Source: Luteibacter sp. OK325 (lineage in GTDB: Bacteria; Pseudomonadota; Gammaproteobacteria; Xanthomonadales; Rhodanobacteraceae). Taken from it: 64,000 nt of DNA. The DNA is taken from assembly GCF_003050935.1 (NCBI RefSeq), contig NZ_QAOX01000001.1, forward strand, positions 744,001 through 808,000. The letters run 5' to 3'. A model generated the notes under the pieces. The model searched no databases. It saw nothing but the letters and a program-made list of their open reading frames with translations, and was not told the DNA's origin. Made by a program: the position numbers and the translations under genes. Below are positions 8,298 to 18,443 of this stretch, one piece after another; the first letter of the stretch is position 1, and the number at the start of each line of letters is the position of its first letter.

Positions 8298-8741
8298 ATG
8301 AGCTACCGTGCCGCACCGCGTCGCTCCGTCGTGGCCAATGCCATCTACGGCCTCCTCAATCCCATCCCCTTCGGTTTCTTCGTCGCCGCGCTGATCTTCG
8401 ACATCGTCTACGCCCGCAGTGGCGAGATTCTCTGGATGAAGGCCGCCGCATGGCTCATCGTCATCGGCCTGGTCTTCGCGATCATCCCGCGGCTGGTCAA
8501 CCTCGTGCAGGTGTGGATCACCTCCCGCCGCAGCGCGCTTAGCGGCGACCGGCTCGATTTCTGGCTCAACCTGCTGGCCATCATCGTGGCCACCATCAAT
8601 GCCTTCGTGCACAGCCGCGATGCATATGCGGTGATTCCCGCGGGCGTGTGGCTTTCGGTCGCCACCGTCCTCCTCCTGGCTATCGGTCACATCGTCATGG
8701 CGGTGCAACAGTCCGCTCCGGGGAACCTCATCCATGAATAA
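8298..8741 (+). CDS. DUF2231-type four-helix membrane protein
   Basis: 147 residues from the ATG at 8298. The frame is open far upstream, but that part is antisense to the DUF2127 gene. Four helices are visible at about 20-42, 47-68, 83-103 and 112-133. The pattern NPIPFGFFVAALIFDIVYA near the N-terminus is typical of DUF2231. Its stop overlaps the start of the sugar dehydrogenase gene by 8 bases, so the two are co-translated. DUF2231 proteins often accompany heme or quinone oxidoreductases; a role as membrane partner of the dehydrogenase is inference. Confidence 0.8.
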   Translation: MSYRAAPRRSVVANAIYGLLNPIPFGFFVAALIFDIVYARSGEILWMKAAAWLIVIGLVFAIIPRLVNLVQVWITSRRSALSGDRLDFWLNLLAIIVATINAFVHSRDAYAVIPAGVWLSVATVLLLAIGHIVMAVQQSAPGNLIHE

Positions 8742-10050
8742 GATTCCCTACCGCAGCGTTCTCGCCATGGCCTGCGTCGCCGTTCTCGGCGGGTGCGACC
8801 AGAAGGCTTCGTACCAGCCGGACCAGCAATCAGGCAGCAATCCGGCCCTGCCCAGGGCCCAGCGCTTTCTCGTGCCACCCATGCAGGTGCCCGACAAGGC
8901 CGGCTGGAAGCAGGGCCAGACGCCGACGGTCGCACCAGGATTGAAGATCGAAAGCATCGCCACCGGCCTGATGCATCCGCGCCAGCTCTATGTCCTGCCC
9001 AACGACGACATCCTCGTCGTCGAATCCAACAGCCCGGGCACGGAGCCGCTGACCACGCCCAAGCAGCTGATCGCCGGCATAGTGAAGAACCAGTCCGGCA
9101 AGGGCGGCAAAGGCGGTAACCGCATCACCCTGCTGCGCAAGAACGGCACGAGCGGACAGTGGGAAAAACATACCTTCATCGAGAACCTGAACTCGCCCTT
9201 CGGCGTGCAGCTGATCGGTGATTCGCTCTATGTGGCCAATACCGACGGCATCGTGAAGTTTCCCTATGTGACGGGGGAAACCGAGATCAAGACACCCGGC
9301 GTCGGCTTTACGGACCTGCCCAATACCATCAACCACCACTGGACCAAGTCGCTCCTGGCCAGCCCGGATGGCAGCAAGCTATACGTGGGCGTGGGCTCCA
9401 ACAGCAACATCACCGAGAACGGCCTGGCCGTGGAGTACCGCCGCGCGGACATCCTCGAGGTGGACGTCGCCACGGGCGCGAGCCGCATCTTTGCTTCGGG
9501 CTTGCGCAATCCGACCGGCCTGCAATGGGAGCCGACCACCGGCAAGCTCTGGGCCATCGTGAACGAGCGCGACGAGATCGGCGCCGACCTCGTGCCCGAC
9601 TACATGACTTCCGTGCACGAGGGCGCCTTCTACGGCTGGCCTTATAGCTACTACGGCCAGAATGTGGACACCCGCGTCAAACCGCAGCGCCCCGACATGG
9701 TCGCCAAGGCGATCAAGCCCGACTACGCCCTAGGCTCGCACGTGGCCGCGCTCGGCCTGCTGATGTCCGCCAGCAACGCGCTACCGGCGAAGTATCAGGG
9801 CGGCGCCTTTATCGGCGAACACGGCAGCTGGGATCGCTCACCGCTGAGCGGTTACGAGGTGGTGTTCGTGGCATTCAAGGACGGTACGCCGGTCGGCAAG
9901 CCGCAATCCGTCGTCAGCGGCTTCTACTCGAAGGACGAGAAGCAGCTGTTCGGCGCCCCGGTGGGGCTGGTGCAGGACAAGGAAGGCGCGATTCTGGTCG
10001 CGGACGATGTCGGCGACACGGTTTGGCGGGTGACGGCAGCAGCAAAATAA
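8734..10050 (+). CDS. PQQ-dependent sugar (sorbosone-type) dehydrogenase lipoprotein
   Basis: A 438-residue lipoprotein: signal sequence with lipobox VLGGC and Cys21 as the lipidated residue. The body is a six-bladed beta-propeller of the glucose/sorbosone dehydrogenase family, with ENLNSPFGVQLIGDSLYVAN, RNPTGLQWEPTTGKLW and GEHGSWDRSPLSGYEVVFVA typical of the PQQ/Ca site blades. It would oxidise a sugar or sugar alcohol in the periplasm and pass electrons to the respiratory chain. It is co-translated with the DUF2231 gene. The substrate cannot be assigned. Confidence 0.88.
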   Translation: MNKIPYRSVLAMACVAVLGGCDQKASYQPDQQSGSNPALPRAQRFLVPPMQVPDKAGWKQGQTPTVAPGLKIESIATGLMHPRQLYVLPNDDILVVESNSPGTEPLTTPKQLIAGIVKNQSGKGGKGGNRITLLRKNGTSGQWEKHTFIENLNSPFGVQLIGDSLYVANTDGIVKFPYVTGETEIKTPGVGFTDLPNTINHHWTKSLLASPDGSKLYVGVGSNSNITENGLAVEYRRADILEVDVATGASRIFASGLRNPTGLQWEPTTGKLWAIVNERDEIGADLVPDYMTSVHEGAFYGWPYSYYGQNVDTRVKPQRPDMVAKAIKPDYALGSHVAALGLLMSASNALPAKYQGGAFIGEHGSWDRSPLSGYEVVFVAFKDGTPVGKPQSVVSGFYSKDEKQLFGAPVGLVQDKEGAILVADDVGDTVWRVTAAAK

Positions 10051-10079
10051 GAAGTTTCAAGCCCACTGTGGGACCCACT

Positions 10080-10146
10080 GTGGGAGCCGCTTAAGCGGCG
10101 ATGGCAGGTTGACTCAACCCCCATCGCCGGCATAGCCGGCTCCCAC
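10080..10146. repeat. inverted pair of extragenic palindromes
   Basis: One copy reads GTGGGAGCCGCTTAAGCGGC (10080-10099) and continues GATGG. An opposed copy of a variant with core GCCGGCATAGCCGGC ends at 10146. Together they can form a long hairpin just after the dehydrogenase stop and may act as a terminator. They belong to the same family as the palindromes at 24.9, 32.2 and 38.7 kb. Confidence 0.8.
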
Positions 10147-10158
10147 ACAACGCTCGGA

Positions 10159-10263
10159 TTAACGGGCGTTCTTTTTCTTTTCGTCCTTGGCGGCCTTCTT
10201 TTCTTTCATGGTCTTGGCCGGCTTTTTCTTGTCGCTCTTCTTTGAATCCATACCCTTGCTCAT
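10159..10263 (-). CDS. 34-aa lysine-rich small protein
   Basis: The ATG at 10263 follows GAGGAGGCGTT at good SD spacing on the minus strand, and the ORF stops at 10159-10161. The product begins MSKGMDSKKSDKKK and is about 45 percent Lys plus acidic residues, with no hydrophobic segment: a small, highly charged, probably disordered cytosolic protein. Very similar short Lys-rich ORFs are familiar from Xanthomonadales and pseudomonads, but no function is established. Its strong RBS and biased composition make it likely to be real despite its size. Confidence 0.65.
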   Translation of the reverse strand: MSKGMDSKKSDKKKPAKTMKEKKAAKDEKKKNAR

Positions 10264-10314
10264 AACGCCTCCTCGGTCAGGGTTACCGCGCGTGCTGCGC
10301 GCCTGATGCGAAGA

Positions 10315-11211
10315 TTACGCCAATCCGCGGTAACGAAGCGCGTCGACGAACAGCGTTAGTGCCGACGAGGTGTGCCGCCGGTTGGGGTAGTAGAGGTGGT
10401 AGCCCGGAAACGGCGCGCACCAGTCCTCCAGCACCGGCACGAGGTCGCCCCGCTCGATGTGGGGCGCTGCCATATCTTCGGGCACCCAGGCCAGACCCAG
10501 ACCGTCCAGCGCCGCGCGCAGGATATGCGCCGTGCTGTTGAGGGTCAGTTGCCCTTCCACGCGAACCTTGATCTCGCGCCCATCCTTCTCGAACTCCCAC
10601 GGAAACAGCGTGCCGTAGGTTGGCAAACGGATGTTGATGCAGTTGTGCGTGGTGAGGTCCTGCGGCACGGACGGCCGGCGGTGATGTTCGAAGTACGACG
10701 GCGCGGCAACCACCATCATGCGGAAGTCGGGGCCGACGCGAACCGCGATCATGCCGTTGCCGACCTGCTCTCCGAGCCGGATGCCGAAGTCGTAGCGCTC
10801 GGCAACGATGTCGACCAACTCGTTGTTGGCCGATACCTCAACCTGGATATCCGGATACATCGGCAGGAAGGTGGCCAGCATGGGCTGGAGCACGGCCTCG
10901 ACCGCATGGACCGACGTACTGATGCGGATCGCTCCGGCCGGCTTTTCCCGGAACGAGCTCAGGCCCGCCAGCTCCACTTCGATGTCATCGAACATCGGAC
11001 CGATACTGGTCACCAGCCGCTGCCCTGCTTCGGTGGTCGACACGCTGCGTGTGGTGCGGGCGAGCAGACGCACGCCGAGGCGGCCTTCGAGCTTGCGGAT
11101 GGTGTGGCTCAGGGCCGACTGGGTGGTGTCCAGCTTGGCCGCGGCGCGCGTGAAGCTGCCTTCCCTGGCGACGGCAAGGAAGGCGACGAGGTCGTGGAGA
11201 TCCTTGCGCAT
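10315..11211 (-). CDS. LysR-family transcriptional regulator
   Basis: 298 residues, the standard LTTR length. The N-terminal winged helix-turn-helix spans 1-60 (FLAVAREGSFTRAAAKLDTT then QSALSHTIRKLEGRLGVRLL), a linker helix follows, and a substrate-binding domain covers ~90-298. It resembles regulators paired with oxidoreductases. It is divergent from an aldo/keto reductase gene with 200 bases between the starts, the usual arrangement for an LTTR and its target. The effector is unknown. Confidence 0.9.
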   Translation of the reverse strand: MRKDLHDLVAFLAVAREGSFTRAAAKLDTTQSALSHTIRKLEGRLGVRLLARTTRSVSTTEAGQRLVTSIGPMFDDIEVELAGLSSFREKPAGAIRISTSVHAVEAVLQPMLATFLPMYPDIQVEVSANNELVDIVAERYDFGIRLGEQVGNGMIAVRVGPDFRMMVVAAPSYFEHHRRPSVPQDLTTHNCINIRLPTYGTLFPWEFEKDGREIKVRVEGQLTLNSTAHILRAALDGLGLAWVPEDMAAPHIERGDLVPVLEDWCAPFPGYHLYYPNRRHTSSALTLFVDALRYRGLA

Positions 11212-11237
11212 GACACGTGAAGCCTGATCATGAGTGA

Positions 11238-12395
<1,158 letters not shown>

Positions 12396-12413
12396 GTTCT
12401 ACCGCAGCGCAGC

Positions 12414-12441
12414 TTGAGCAATCCCGCCGCCCGGCTACACT
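12414..12441 (+). promoter_or_regulatory. probable sigma70 promoter of the riboswitch operon
   Basis: TTGAGC (12414-12419) and TACACT (12436-12441) are separated by 16 bases. This would place transcription initiation near 12448, exactly where the cobalamin aptamer begins. The hexamers are moderate matches; the fit of spacing and position is the support. Confidence 0.45.
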
Positions 12442-12445
12442 GGGG

Positions 12446-12650
12446 AAATCACAGGTGTCCTGCCGTCGCTTACGCGGCGCGCAGGGTGAAACGGGAAGCC
12501 GGTGCGGATCGCAAGATCCTATTCCGGCGCTGCCCCCGCAACGGTAAGCGAGAACACCCGACGAAGAGACCACTGCGCCTGGCGCGGGAAGGTGTCGGGG
12601 TGGTGCGGTATGCATCGCTCGCAAGCCCGGAGACCGGCCTGTGCAGGTGC
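12446..12650 (+). ncRNA. cobalamin (AdoCbl) riboswitch aptamer
   Basis: All hallmark boxes of the class are present in order. The entry is ACAGGTG (12451). The core GGGTGAAACGGGAAGCCGGTG runs over 12484-12504. The B12 box GCTGCCCCCGCAACGGTAAG spans about 12529-12548, followed by the ACCACTG and GGGAAGG pairing elements. The 3' element is AAGCCCGGAGACCGGCCTG (12623-12641). The aptamer lies 130 bases before mmsA and heads a nine-gene run ending in btuCDF. The usual action is repression of the downstream genes when adenosylcobalamin is bound. Confidence 0.94.
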
Positions 12651-12717
12651 CTTCGGGTGCCTCCTCGGGTGTTGCGGCGGGCAACCGGACGGGCTGATAC
12701 GGCGCGGCTGTCCCCTG

Positions 12718-12778
12718 CTGCTCCGCGTCCTCTTGTCTGCTCCGCAGCACCCATTTCGCGGGTGAGCGTACGGAGCAG
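12718..12778 (+). promoter_or_regulatory. SD-sequestering hairpin of the riboswitch expression platform
   Basis: CGGAGCAG (12771-12778) contains the GGAG Shine-Dalgarno of mmsA (ATG at 12783). Its exact complement CTGCTCCG occurs twice upstream, at 12718-12725 and 12737-12744. The nearer copy forms an 8-bp stem capped by an inner CACCC/GGGTG stem (12748-12752 with 12760-12764). No T-run follows, so translational control is favoured over termination. Confidence 0.6.
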
Positions 12779-12782
12779 GACC

Positions 12783-14306
12783 ATGAACAAGCTGGACTCA
12801 GTTGCGACCGATGTCGCGACCGTTAAATTGCTGATCGACGGCGTCTTCGTCGAATCCCGAACCACCCAATGGCGCGATGTCGTCAACCCGGCCACGCAGG
12901 CGGTGCTCGCGCGGGTGCCATTCGCCACCGCCGACGAAGTGAACGCCGCAGTGGCCGCCGCCGCGCAAGCGTTCAAGACCTGGCGCAAGACACCCATCGG
13001 CGCCCGCGCCCGCATCTTCCTGAAGTACCAGCAACTCATTCGCGAGCATATGGGCGAGCTCGCCGCCCTGCTCAGCGCGGAGCAGGGCAAGACCCTTCCC
13101 GACGCCGAGGGCGATGTATTCCGCGGCCTGGAAGTGGTCGAGCACGCGGCGGCGATCGGCAACCTGCAATTGGGCGAACTGGCCAACAACGTGGCCGGCG
13201 GCGTCGATACCTATACCCTGCTGCAGCCGATCGGCGTATGCGCAGGTATCACCCCGTTCAATTTTCCCGCGATGATTCCGCTGTGGATGTTCCCCATGGC
13301 CATCGCCACCGGCAACACCTTCGTGCTGAAGCCGTCCGAACAGGATCCGATGGTGACGATGCGCCTGGTGGAACTGGCGCTGGAAGCCGGCATTCCCAAG
13401 GGCGTGCTCAATGTCGTGCACGGCGGCGAAGACGTGGTCAACGCGATCTGCGATCACGCCGATATCAAGGCGGTCTCCTTCGTCGGCTCCACGCGCGTCG
13501 GCACCCACGTCTATCACCGCGCGTCGCAGAGCGGCAAACGCGTGCAGTGCATGATGGGTGCGAAGAATCACGCGGTGGTGCTGCCGGACGCAAACAAGGA
13601 ACAGACGCTCAACGCCCTCGCTGGCGCGGCGTTCGGTGCGGCTGGGCAACGCTGCATGGCGGCATCCACTGCCGTGCTGGTAGGCGAGGCGCAGTCCTGG
13701 ATTCCCGACCTCGTGGCCAAGGCCAAGACACTGAGGGTCGGTGCGGGCAACGCCGCCGGGACCGATGTCGGCCCGCTGATTTCCTGCGCGGCGCGCGAGC
13801 GCGTCGAGGCCTTCATCGCCTCGGGCGTGGCACAAGGCGCGACGCTCGAGCTCGACGGCCGCAAGCCGCAGGTACCCGGCTTCGAGGAAGGCAACTTCGT
13901 CGGCCCGACCATTTTCTCTGGCGTTCGTCCCGGCATGCGCATCTACGACGAAGAGATCTTCGGGCCCGTGCTGGTCATCCTAGCCGCCGACTCTCTCGAC
14001 GACGCGATCGAACTCGTCAACGCCAACCCGAATGGCAATGGCACCGCCGTGTTCACCCAGTCCGGTGCCGCCGCGCGTCGCTTCCAGGAAGACATCGACG
14101 TGGGCCAGGTAGGCATCAACGTGCCGATCCCCGTTCCGGTGCCGCTGTTCTCGTTCACCGGCTCGCGCGCCTCGAAGCTGGGCGATCTCGGTCCGTACGG
14201 CAAGCAGGTCGTCATGTTTTACACGCAGACCAAGACGGTGACGCAGCGCTGGTTCGACGACGACACCCTGCATGTCGGCGTCAACACCACCATCAGCCTC
14301 AAGTGA
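12783..14306 (+). CDS. mmsA: methylmalonate-semialdehyde dehydrogenase (CoA-acylating)
   Basis: 507 residues from the ATG at 12783, which has GGAG seven bases upstream; the frame is open back to a TTG at 12414, but that part is the riboswitch. This is an ALDH-fold enzyme. [19 protein letters not shown] (about 158-176) and the catalytic Cys291 in [10 protein letters not shown] are diagnostic of MMSDH, which converts methylmalonate semialdehyde plus CoA and NAD+ to propionyl-CoA as the last step of valine degradation. It is the first gene after the cobalamin riboswitch; its stop overlaps the next start (TGATG). Confidence 0.95.
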   Translation: MNKLDSVATDVATVKLLIDGVFVESRTTQWRDVVNPATQAVLARVPFATADEVNAAVAAAAQAFKTWRKTPIGARARIFLKYQQLIREHMGELAALLSAEQGKTLPDAEGDVFRGLEVVEHAAAIGNLQLGELANNVAGGVDTYTLLQPIGVCAGITPFNFPAMIPLWMFPMAIATGNTFVLKPSEQDPMVTMRLVELALEAGIPKGVLNVVHGGEDVVNAICDHADIKAVSFVGSTRVGTHVYHRASQSGKRVQCMMGAKNHAVVLPDANKEQTLNALAGAAFGAAGQRCMAASTAVLVGEAQSWIPDLVAKAKTLRVGAGNAAGTDVGPLISCAARERVEAFIASGVAQGATLELDGRKPQVPGFEEGNFVGPTIFSGVRPGMRIYDEEIFGPVLVILAADSLDDAIELVNANPNGNGTAVFTQSGAAARRFQEDIDVGQVGINVPIPVPVPLFSFTGSRASKLGDLGPYGKQVVMFYTQTKTVTQRWFDDDTLHVGVNTTISLK

Positions 14307-15496
14307 TGGTGGCTGTGATGGATATCCCGCGGATTCCACCACCCCAGACGGACCTGACCGAGGACCAGCTGGCCTTTCGCGACGCCGCCCACGCGTTCGC
14401 GCTGGCCGAGCTTGCCCCGCATGCGGCACGCTGGGATGCCCAGAGCGAGTTCCCGCGCGAGGCGATCGGCAAGGCCGGCGAGCTGGGCTTCTGCGGCCTC
14501 TATGTCGACGAGCAGGCCGGCGGCACAGGCCTGACCCGCCTGGACGCGGCCATCGTGTTCGAGGAGCTGGCTGCCGTCGATCCGTCGACAGCGGCCTTCA
14601 TCAGCATCCACAACATGGCCACATGGATGCTTACCGCGCACGCCACCCCCGCGCTACGTGACACCTGGGGACCGCTTCTGGCCAGCGGTGCGAAGCTCGC
14701 TTCGTATTGTCTCACCGAGGCGGGTGCCGGCTCGGATGCGGGCTCGTTGAAAACCCGCGCCGAGCGTGACGGCGACTCCTACCTGATCAGCGGCAGCAAG
14801 GCCTTCATTTCCGGTGCCGGCGCCACGGACATGCTCGTGGTCATGGCGCGCACGGCCGAGGGTGGCGCTCGTGGCATCAGCGCGTTCGCTGTTCCTGCGC
14901 ATTCGCATGGTATTGGCTACGGACGCAACGAGGAGAAGCTGGGTTGGCACAGCCAGCCCACGCGCAGCGTGAGCTTCGACGGCGTGCGCATTCCCGCGGA
15001 CCATCGCCTGGGAGCGGAGGGTGAAGGCTTCAAGATCGCCATGAAGGGTCTCGATGGTGGCCGATTGAATATCGCCGCCTGTTCACTGGGCGCTGCACAG
15101 GGTGCCCTGGATGCGGCCCGCCGCTACATGGGCGAACGCAAGCAGTTCGGCAAGAAGCTGGGTGAGTTCCAGGCCTTGCAGTTCAAGCTGGCCGACATGG
15201 CCACGCAACTCGTCGCCGCGCGGCAGATGGTGCACGCCGCCGCACGCAAGCTCGACGCCGGTAGCAGCGACGCGACCGTCTGGTGCGCGATGGCCAAGCG
15301 CTTCGCCACCGACGCGGGCTTCGCCATCTGCAACGACGCCCTGCAAATCCATGGTGGCTACGGTTATATCCGCGAGTACCCGATCGAGCGTCTGTTGCGC
15401 GATTCCCGCGTGCACCAGATTCTCGAAGGCACCAACGAAATCATGCGCGTTATCATCGCGCGTCACCTGCTCAATACCGAAGAGGAACTGCGATGA
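14306..15496 (+). CDS. acyl-CoA dehydrogenase, probably isobutyryl-CoA dehydrogenase
   Basis: 396 residues from the ATG at 14306 (overlapping the mmsA TGA), or 392 from the ATG at 14318; neither has a clear SD. A FAD-dependent acyl-CoA dehydrogenase: CLTEAGAGSDAGSLKTRAE in the middle domain, RKQFGKKLGEFQALQFKLAD, and the C-terminal ILEGTNEIMR containing the catalytic Glu. The context of valine genes points to oxidation of isobutyryl-CoA to methacrylyl-CoA with electrons to ETF. Other branched-chain acyl-CoA specificities cannot be excluded. The stop overlaps the next start in ATGA. Confidence 0.9.
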   Translation: MVAVMDIPRIPPPQTDLTEDQLAFRDAAHAFALAELAPHAARWDAQSEFPREAIGKAGELGFCGLYVDEQAGGTGLTRLDAAIVFEELAAVDPSTAAFISIHNMATWMLTAHATPALRDTWGPLLASGAKLASYCLTEAGAGSDAGSLKTRAERDGDSYLISGSKAFISGAGATDMLVVMARTAEGGARGISAFAVPAHSHGIGYGRNEEKLGWHSQPTRSVSFDGVRIPADHRLGAEGEGFKIAMKGLDGGRLNIAACSLGAAQGALDAARRYMGERKQFGKKLGEFQALQFKLADMATQLVAARQMVHAAARKLDAGSSDATVWCAMAKRFATDAGFAICNDALQIHGGYGYIREYPIERLLRDSRVHQILEGTNEIMRVIIARHLLNTEEELR

Positions 15497-16287
15497 GCGA
15501 CACCGCGACGCGCTACACCGGACTTACGCTGGAGATCGACGGTCACGTGGCCGTTGTCACGCTTTCCAACGCGCCGGCCAACGCCTGGACCCGCGACAGC
15601 CTGGTCGCCTTGCGCAACCTCGTCCACGACCTCGACGCCAACCGCGACATCTACGCGCTGGTAGTCACCGGCGAAGGCGAGAAGTTCTTCTCGGCCGGCG
15701 CCGACCTCAAGCAGTTTGCCGATGGCGACAAGGCCGTGGCCCGCGAAGCTGCACGTCGCTTCGGTGAAGCGTTCGAGGCGCTTTCCGCCTTCCGCGGCGT
15801 CAGCATCGCGGCAATCAACGGCTACGCAATGGGCGGTGGTCTCGAGTGTGCCCTGGCGTGCGACCTGCGCATCGTCGAAGAACAGGCTCAGCTGGCGTTG
15901 CCCGAGGCCGGCGTCGGCCTGCTCCCATGCGCGGGCGGCACGCAGAATCTCGCCCGCCTTGTCGGTGAAGGCTGGGCCAAGCGAATGATCCTCCTCGGTG
16001 AGCGCGTGGATGCGGCGACGGCACTGCGCATCGGCCTGGTCGAAGAAGTCGTGCCGAAGGGCGAATCGCGAACGCGCGCCATCGCCTGGGCGCTGCAGGC
16101 GGGCAAGCAGAGCCCGACCAGTGTCGCCGCATGCAAGCGACTGGTGCAGGCCACGCGCACGCAAAGCCACGCGACGGCCCTGGTCAGCGAGCGCGAAGCC
16201 TTCGTCGACCTGTTCGACAGCCAGGACCAGAAGGAGGGCGTGCTCGCCTTCCTCGAAAAGCGCGCGCCCCAGTGGACGAACGCATGA
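15493..16287 (+). CDS. enoyl-CoA hydratase (methacrylyl-CoA hydratase role)
   Basis: 264 residues from the ATG at 15493, overlapping the previous stop by 4 bases. A crotonase fold: FFSAGADLKQF forms part of the oxyanion hole, GYAMGGGLECALACDLR the CoA site, and LALPEAGVGLLPCAGGTQ carries the catalytic Glu. In this operon the expected reaction is hydration of methacrylyl-CoA to 3-hydroxyisobutyryl-CoA. General enoyl-CoA hydratase activity is also likely. Confidence 0.9.
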   Translation: MSDTATRYTGLTLEIDGHVAVVTLSNAPANAWTRDSLVALRNLVHDLDANRDIYALVVTGEGEKFFSAGADLKQFADGDKAVAREAARRFGEAFEALSAFRGVSIAAINGYAMGGGLECALACDLRIVEEQAQLALPEAGVGLLPCAGGTQNLARLVGEGWAKRMILLGERVDAATALRIGLVEEVVPKGESRTRAIAWALQAGKQSPTSVAACKRLVQATRTQSHATALVSEREAFVDLFDSQDQKEGVLAFLEKRAPQWTNA

Positions 16288-17465
16288 GTGACGCGACCCT
16301 CCCGCAGGTGGATGAAGCACCGGTGCTTTTCGAAGAACACGCCGGCGAGAACGGCAAACGCATCGGCATCGCCACGCTCAACACGCCGAAGACCCTCAAC
16401 GGCCTTTCGCTCGAGATGGTGCGACTGCTCGACGAACGGCTGCGCGCGTGGGCGGCGGACGATGCGGTCGTCGTGGTCGTCCTGCAGGGTGCGGGGGAGA
16501 AAGCATTCTGCGCGGGCGGCGACCTGCATAGCCTGTACAAGTCCATGCGCGCTTACCAGGCCAGCGGTAGCAGTGACGTTCGGGACAATACCTATGCGAG
16601 CGACTTCTTTTCGGTGGAGTACCGGCTCGACTACCTGATCCACACCTACCCGAAGCCGATCCTGTGTTGGGGTCACGGCATCGTCATGGGCGGCGGCATC
16701 GGCCTGATGGCCGGCGCGAGCCACCGCGTGGTGACCGAACGCTCGCGGCTCGCGTTTCCGGAAATCACCATCGGCTTGTATCCGGACGTCGGCGGCAGCT
16801 ACCTGCTGCACCGGGTTCCGGGGAACGCAGGCGTTTTCCTTGCACTCACCGGCGCACCGCTCAACGGCGGCGACGCGATCCATGCCGGCCTTGCCGACGT
16901 GCAGCTGCCTGCGGAAAGCCGCGAGGCGCTCGATGCGGCGCTCCTGCTGGTGTCATGGGCGGACGATGCGAAGGCCAATGCGGCCATGCTCACCGAGGTT
17001 CTGGCGCGCTTCGCCGTGCCGGCCACGGCCGGGCCGCTGCAGACCCATCAGGCCCCCATCGCTTTCGCCTGTTCACACGGCGCCCTCGACATGGTCGTTG
17101 CCGCGATCCAGGCCATGCCTGGCGACGACCCGTGGCTGGCGACAGCGCGGCAGACCCTGGACGCCGGTGCACCGGGTTCGGCACGCCTGGCGTTTGCGCT
17201 GCAACGGCGTGCCGGACTCCTGTCCCTGGCTGACACGTTTCGCCTGGAATACGTGGTCTCGCTTCACTGCGCCGGCTACGGCGACTTTGCCGAAGGCATC
17301 CGTGCCTTGTTGATCGACAAGGACCGCACACCGCACTGGCGTCCGGCGACGCTTGCCGACGCAACGCCGGCATGGGTTGCCCCCTTCTTCATTGAGCCCT
17401 GGCACGCTGGGGAACACCCGCTGCGTGACCTGGGCACCGACACGCATCGAGGAACGCAACGATGA
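16284..17465 (+). CDS. 3-hydroxyisobutyryl-CoA hydrolase family protein
   Basis: 393 residues from the ATG at 16284 (ATGA overlap). It is a long crotonase-fold protein of the HIBYL-CoA hydrolase type rather than a hydratase: about 130 residues longer than the preceding gene product, with KAFCAGGDLHSLYK, HGIVMGGGIGLMAGASHRVV and FPEITIGLYPDVGGSYLLHR. These include the Glu and Asp used for thioester hydrolysis. It would release 3-hydroxyisobutyrate from its CoA ester. It is cotranslated with mmsB, the next enzyme. Confidence 0.9.
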   Translation: MSDATLPQVDEAPVLFEEHAGENGKRIGIATLNTPKTLNGLSLEMVRLLDERLRAWAADDAVVVVVLQGAGEKAFCAGGDLHSLYKSMRAYQASGSSDVRDNTYASDFFSVEYRLDYLIHTYPKPILCWGHGIVMGGGIGLMAGASHRVVTERSRLAFPEITIGLYPDVGGSYLLHRVPGNAGVFLALTGAPLNGGDAIHAGLADVQLPAESREALDAALLLVSWADDAKANAAMLTEVLARFAVPATAGPLQTHQAPIAFACSHGALDMVVAAIQAMPGDDPWLATARQTLDAGAPGSARLAFALQRRAGLLSLADTFRLEYVVSLHCAGYGDFAEGIRALLIDKDRTPHWRPATLADATPAWVAPFFIEPWHAGEHPLRDLGTDTHRGTQR

Positions 17466-18352
17466 GTAGCATCGCCTTCATCGGCCTGGGCAACATGGGT
17501 GGCCCGATGGCCGCCAACCTGCTCAAGGCCGGGCACACGCTGCATGTTTTCGATCTGGCCGCCGACGCGATCGCGCAGGCCGTGTCACAGGGGGCCACCG
17601 CGGCGAGTACCGCCATCGAGGCCGTCCGGAGCGCCGAGGTAGTGATCTCGATGCTGCCGGCAAGTCGCCATGTGGAGGGCTTGTACCTCGGTGAGGGCGG
17701 TCTGCTTTCGCATATACCCGCCGGGGCGCTGGTGATCGACTGCAGCACGATCGCCCCGGCGTCCGCGCAGAAGGTGGCCAAGGCGGCCAACGCGCGCGGG
17801 CTGGCGATGATCGACGCCCCCGTGTCCGGTGGCACCGCCGGCGCGACCGCCGGCACCCTCACCTTCATCGTGGGCGGTGACAGCGATGCGCTGGCGCGTG
17901 CGCGCCCCGTGCTGGCGAACATGGGCAAGAACATCTTCCACGTCGGCGCCAGCGGCGCGGGCCAGGTGGCCAAGCTGTGCAACAACATGGCGCTGGGCGT
18001 CATCATGGCCGTCACCGGCGAGGCCATCGCACTGGGCGTCGCACACGGCCTCGACCCGGCGGTGCTGTCGCAGATGATGGCCGTGAGTACCAGCCGCAGC
18101 TGGGCGACCGAAGTATGCAATCCCTGGCCTGGCGTTCTCGAAAACGCGCCCGCCTCGCGTGGCTACACCGGCGGCTTCGGCAACGATCTCATGCTCAAGG
18201 ACCTCGGGCTCGCAGCCGAAGCGGCGATGGGCATAGGCGCATCGATTCCGCTGGGTGAACTCGCGCGCAACCTCTACGCGATGAACAGCCAGGCAGGCAA
18301 CGGCGGGCTGGATTTCTCCAGTGTCGTGAAGCTGGTGGCGAAGGGTTCTTAA
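17462..18352 (+). CDS. mmsB: 3-hydroxyisobutyrate dehydrogenase
   Basis: 296 residues, the standard length. The N-terminal Rossmann motif is IAFIGLGNMGGPMAANLLKA, and DAPVSGGTAGATAGTL is the substrate-binding signature of beta-hydroxyacid dehydrogenases. GQVAKLCNNM carries the catalytic Lys. It oxidises 3-hydroxyisobutyrate to methylmalonate semialdehyde with NAD+, feeding MmsA. ATGA overlap with the hydrolase gene. With the four genes before it, it completes the route from isobutyryl-CoA to propionyl-CoA. Confidence 0.95.
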   Translation: MSSIAFIGLGNMGGPMAANLLKAGHTLHVFDLAADAIAQAVSQGATAASTAIEAVRSAEVVISMLPASRHVEGLYLGEGGLLSHIPAGALVIDCSTIAPASAQKVAKAANARGLAMIDAPVSGGTAGATAGTLTFIVGGDSDALARARPVLANMGKNIFHVGASGAGQVAKLCNNMALGVIMAVTGEAIALGVAHGLDPAVLSQMMAVSTSRSWATEVCNPWPGVLENAPASRGYTGGFGNDLMLKDLGLAAEAAMGIGASIPLGELARNLYAMNSQAGNGGLDFSSVVKLVAKGS

Positions 18353-18360
18353 GTAGCGGA

Positions 18361-18423
18361 TGAGCCGATTAGAGGATATATTCGGCTCACCTTATGAGCC
18401 GAATAGCGGCCTTATTCGGCTCA
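18361..18423. promoter_or_regulatory. two tandem 11-7-11 inverted repeats before the Fic gene
   Basis: TGAGCCGATTA (18361-18371) faces TATTCGGCTCA (18379-18389), and TGAGCCGAATA (18395-18405) faces TATTCGGCTCA (18413-18423). Both dyads have a 7-base spacer, and the second starts 34 bases after the first. The pair fills the gap between the mmsB stop and the chosen Fic start (18444). The regularity suggests a double operator, perhaps read by the winged-helix domain of the Fic protein itself. Confidence 0.6.
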
Positions 18424-18443
18424 TGAAGCCCGCGCGAGGCGAA

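Noticed and set aside
12414-12782. In-frame N-terminal extension of mmsA by 123 codons from a TTG
   Set aside because: The segment is the cobalamin aptamer and its expression platform; the ATG at 12783 has a proper SD and matches the usual MMSDH start.
12869-14305. Long plus-strand frame running through mmsA into the acyl-CoA dehydrogenase
   Set aside because: The first ~480 codons are Arg/Gly-rich out-of-frame mmsA; only the part from 14306 is the dehydrogenase.
18361-18423. dif/Xer recombination site
   Set aside because: The dyads are 11-7-11 rather than 11-6-11, their arms do not match dif, they are duplicated in tandem, and no recombinase lies nearby.
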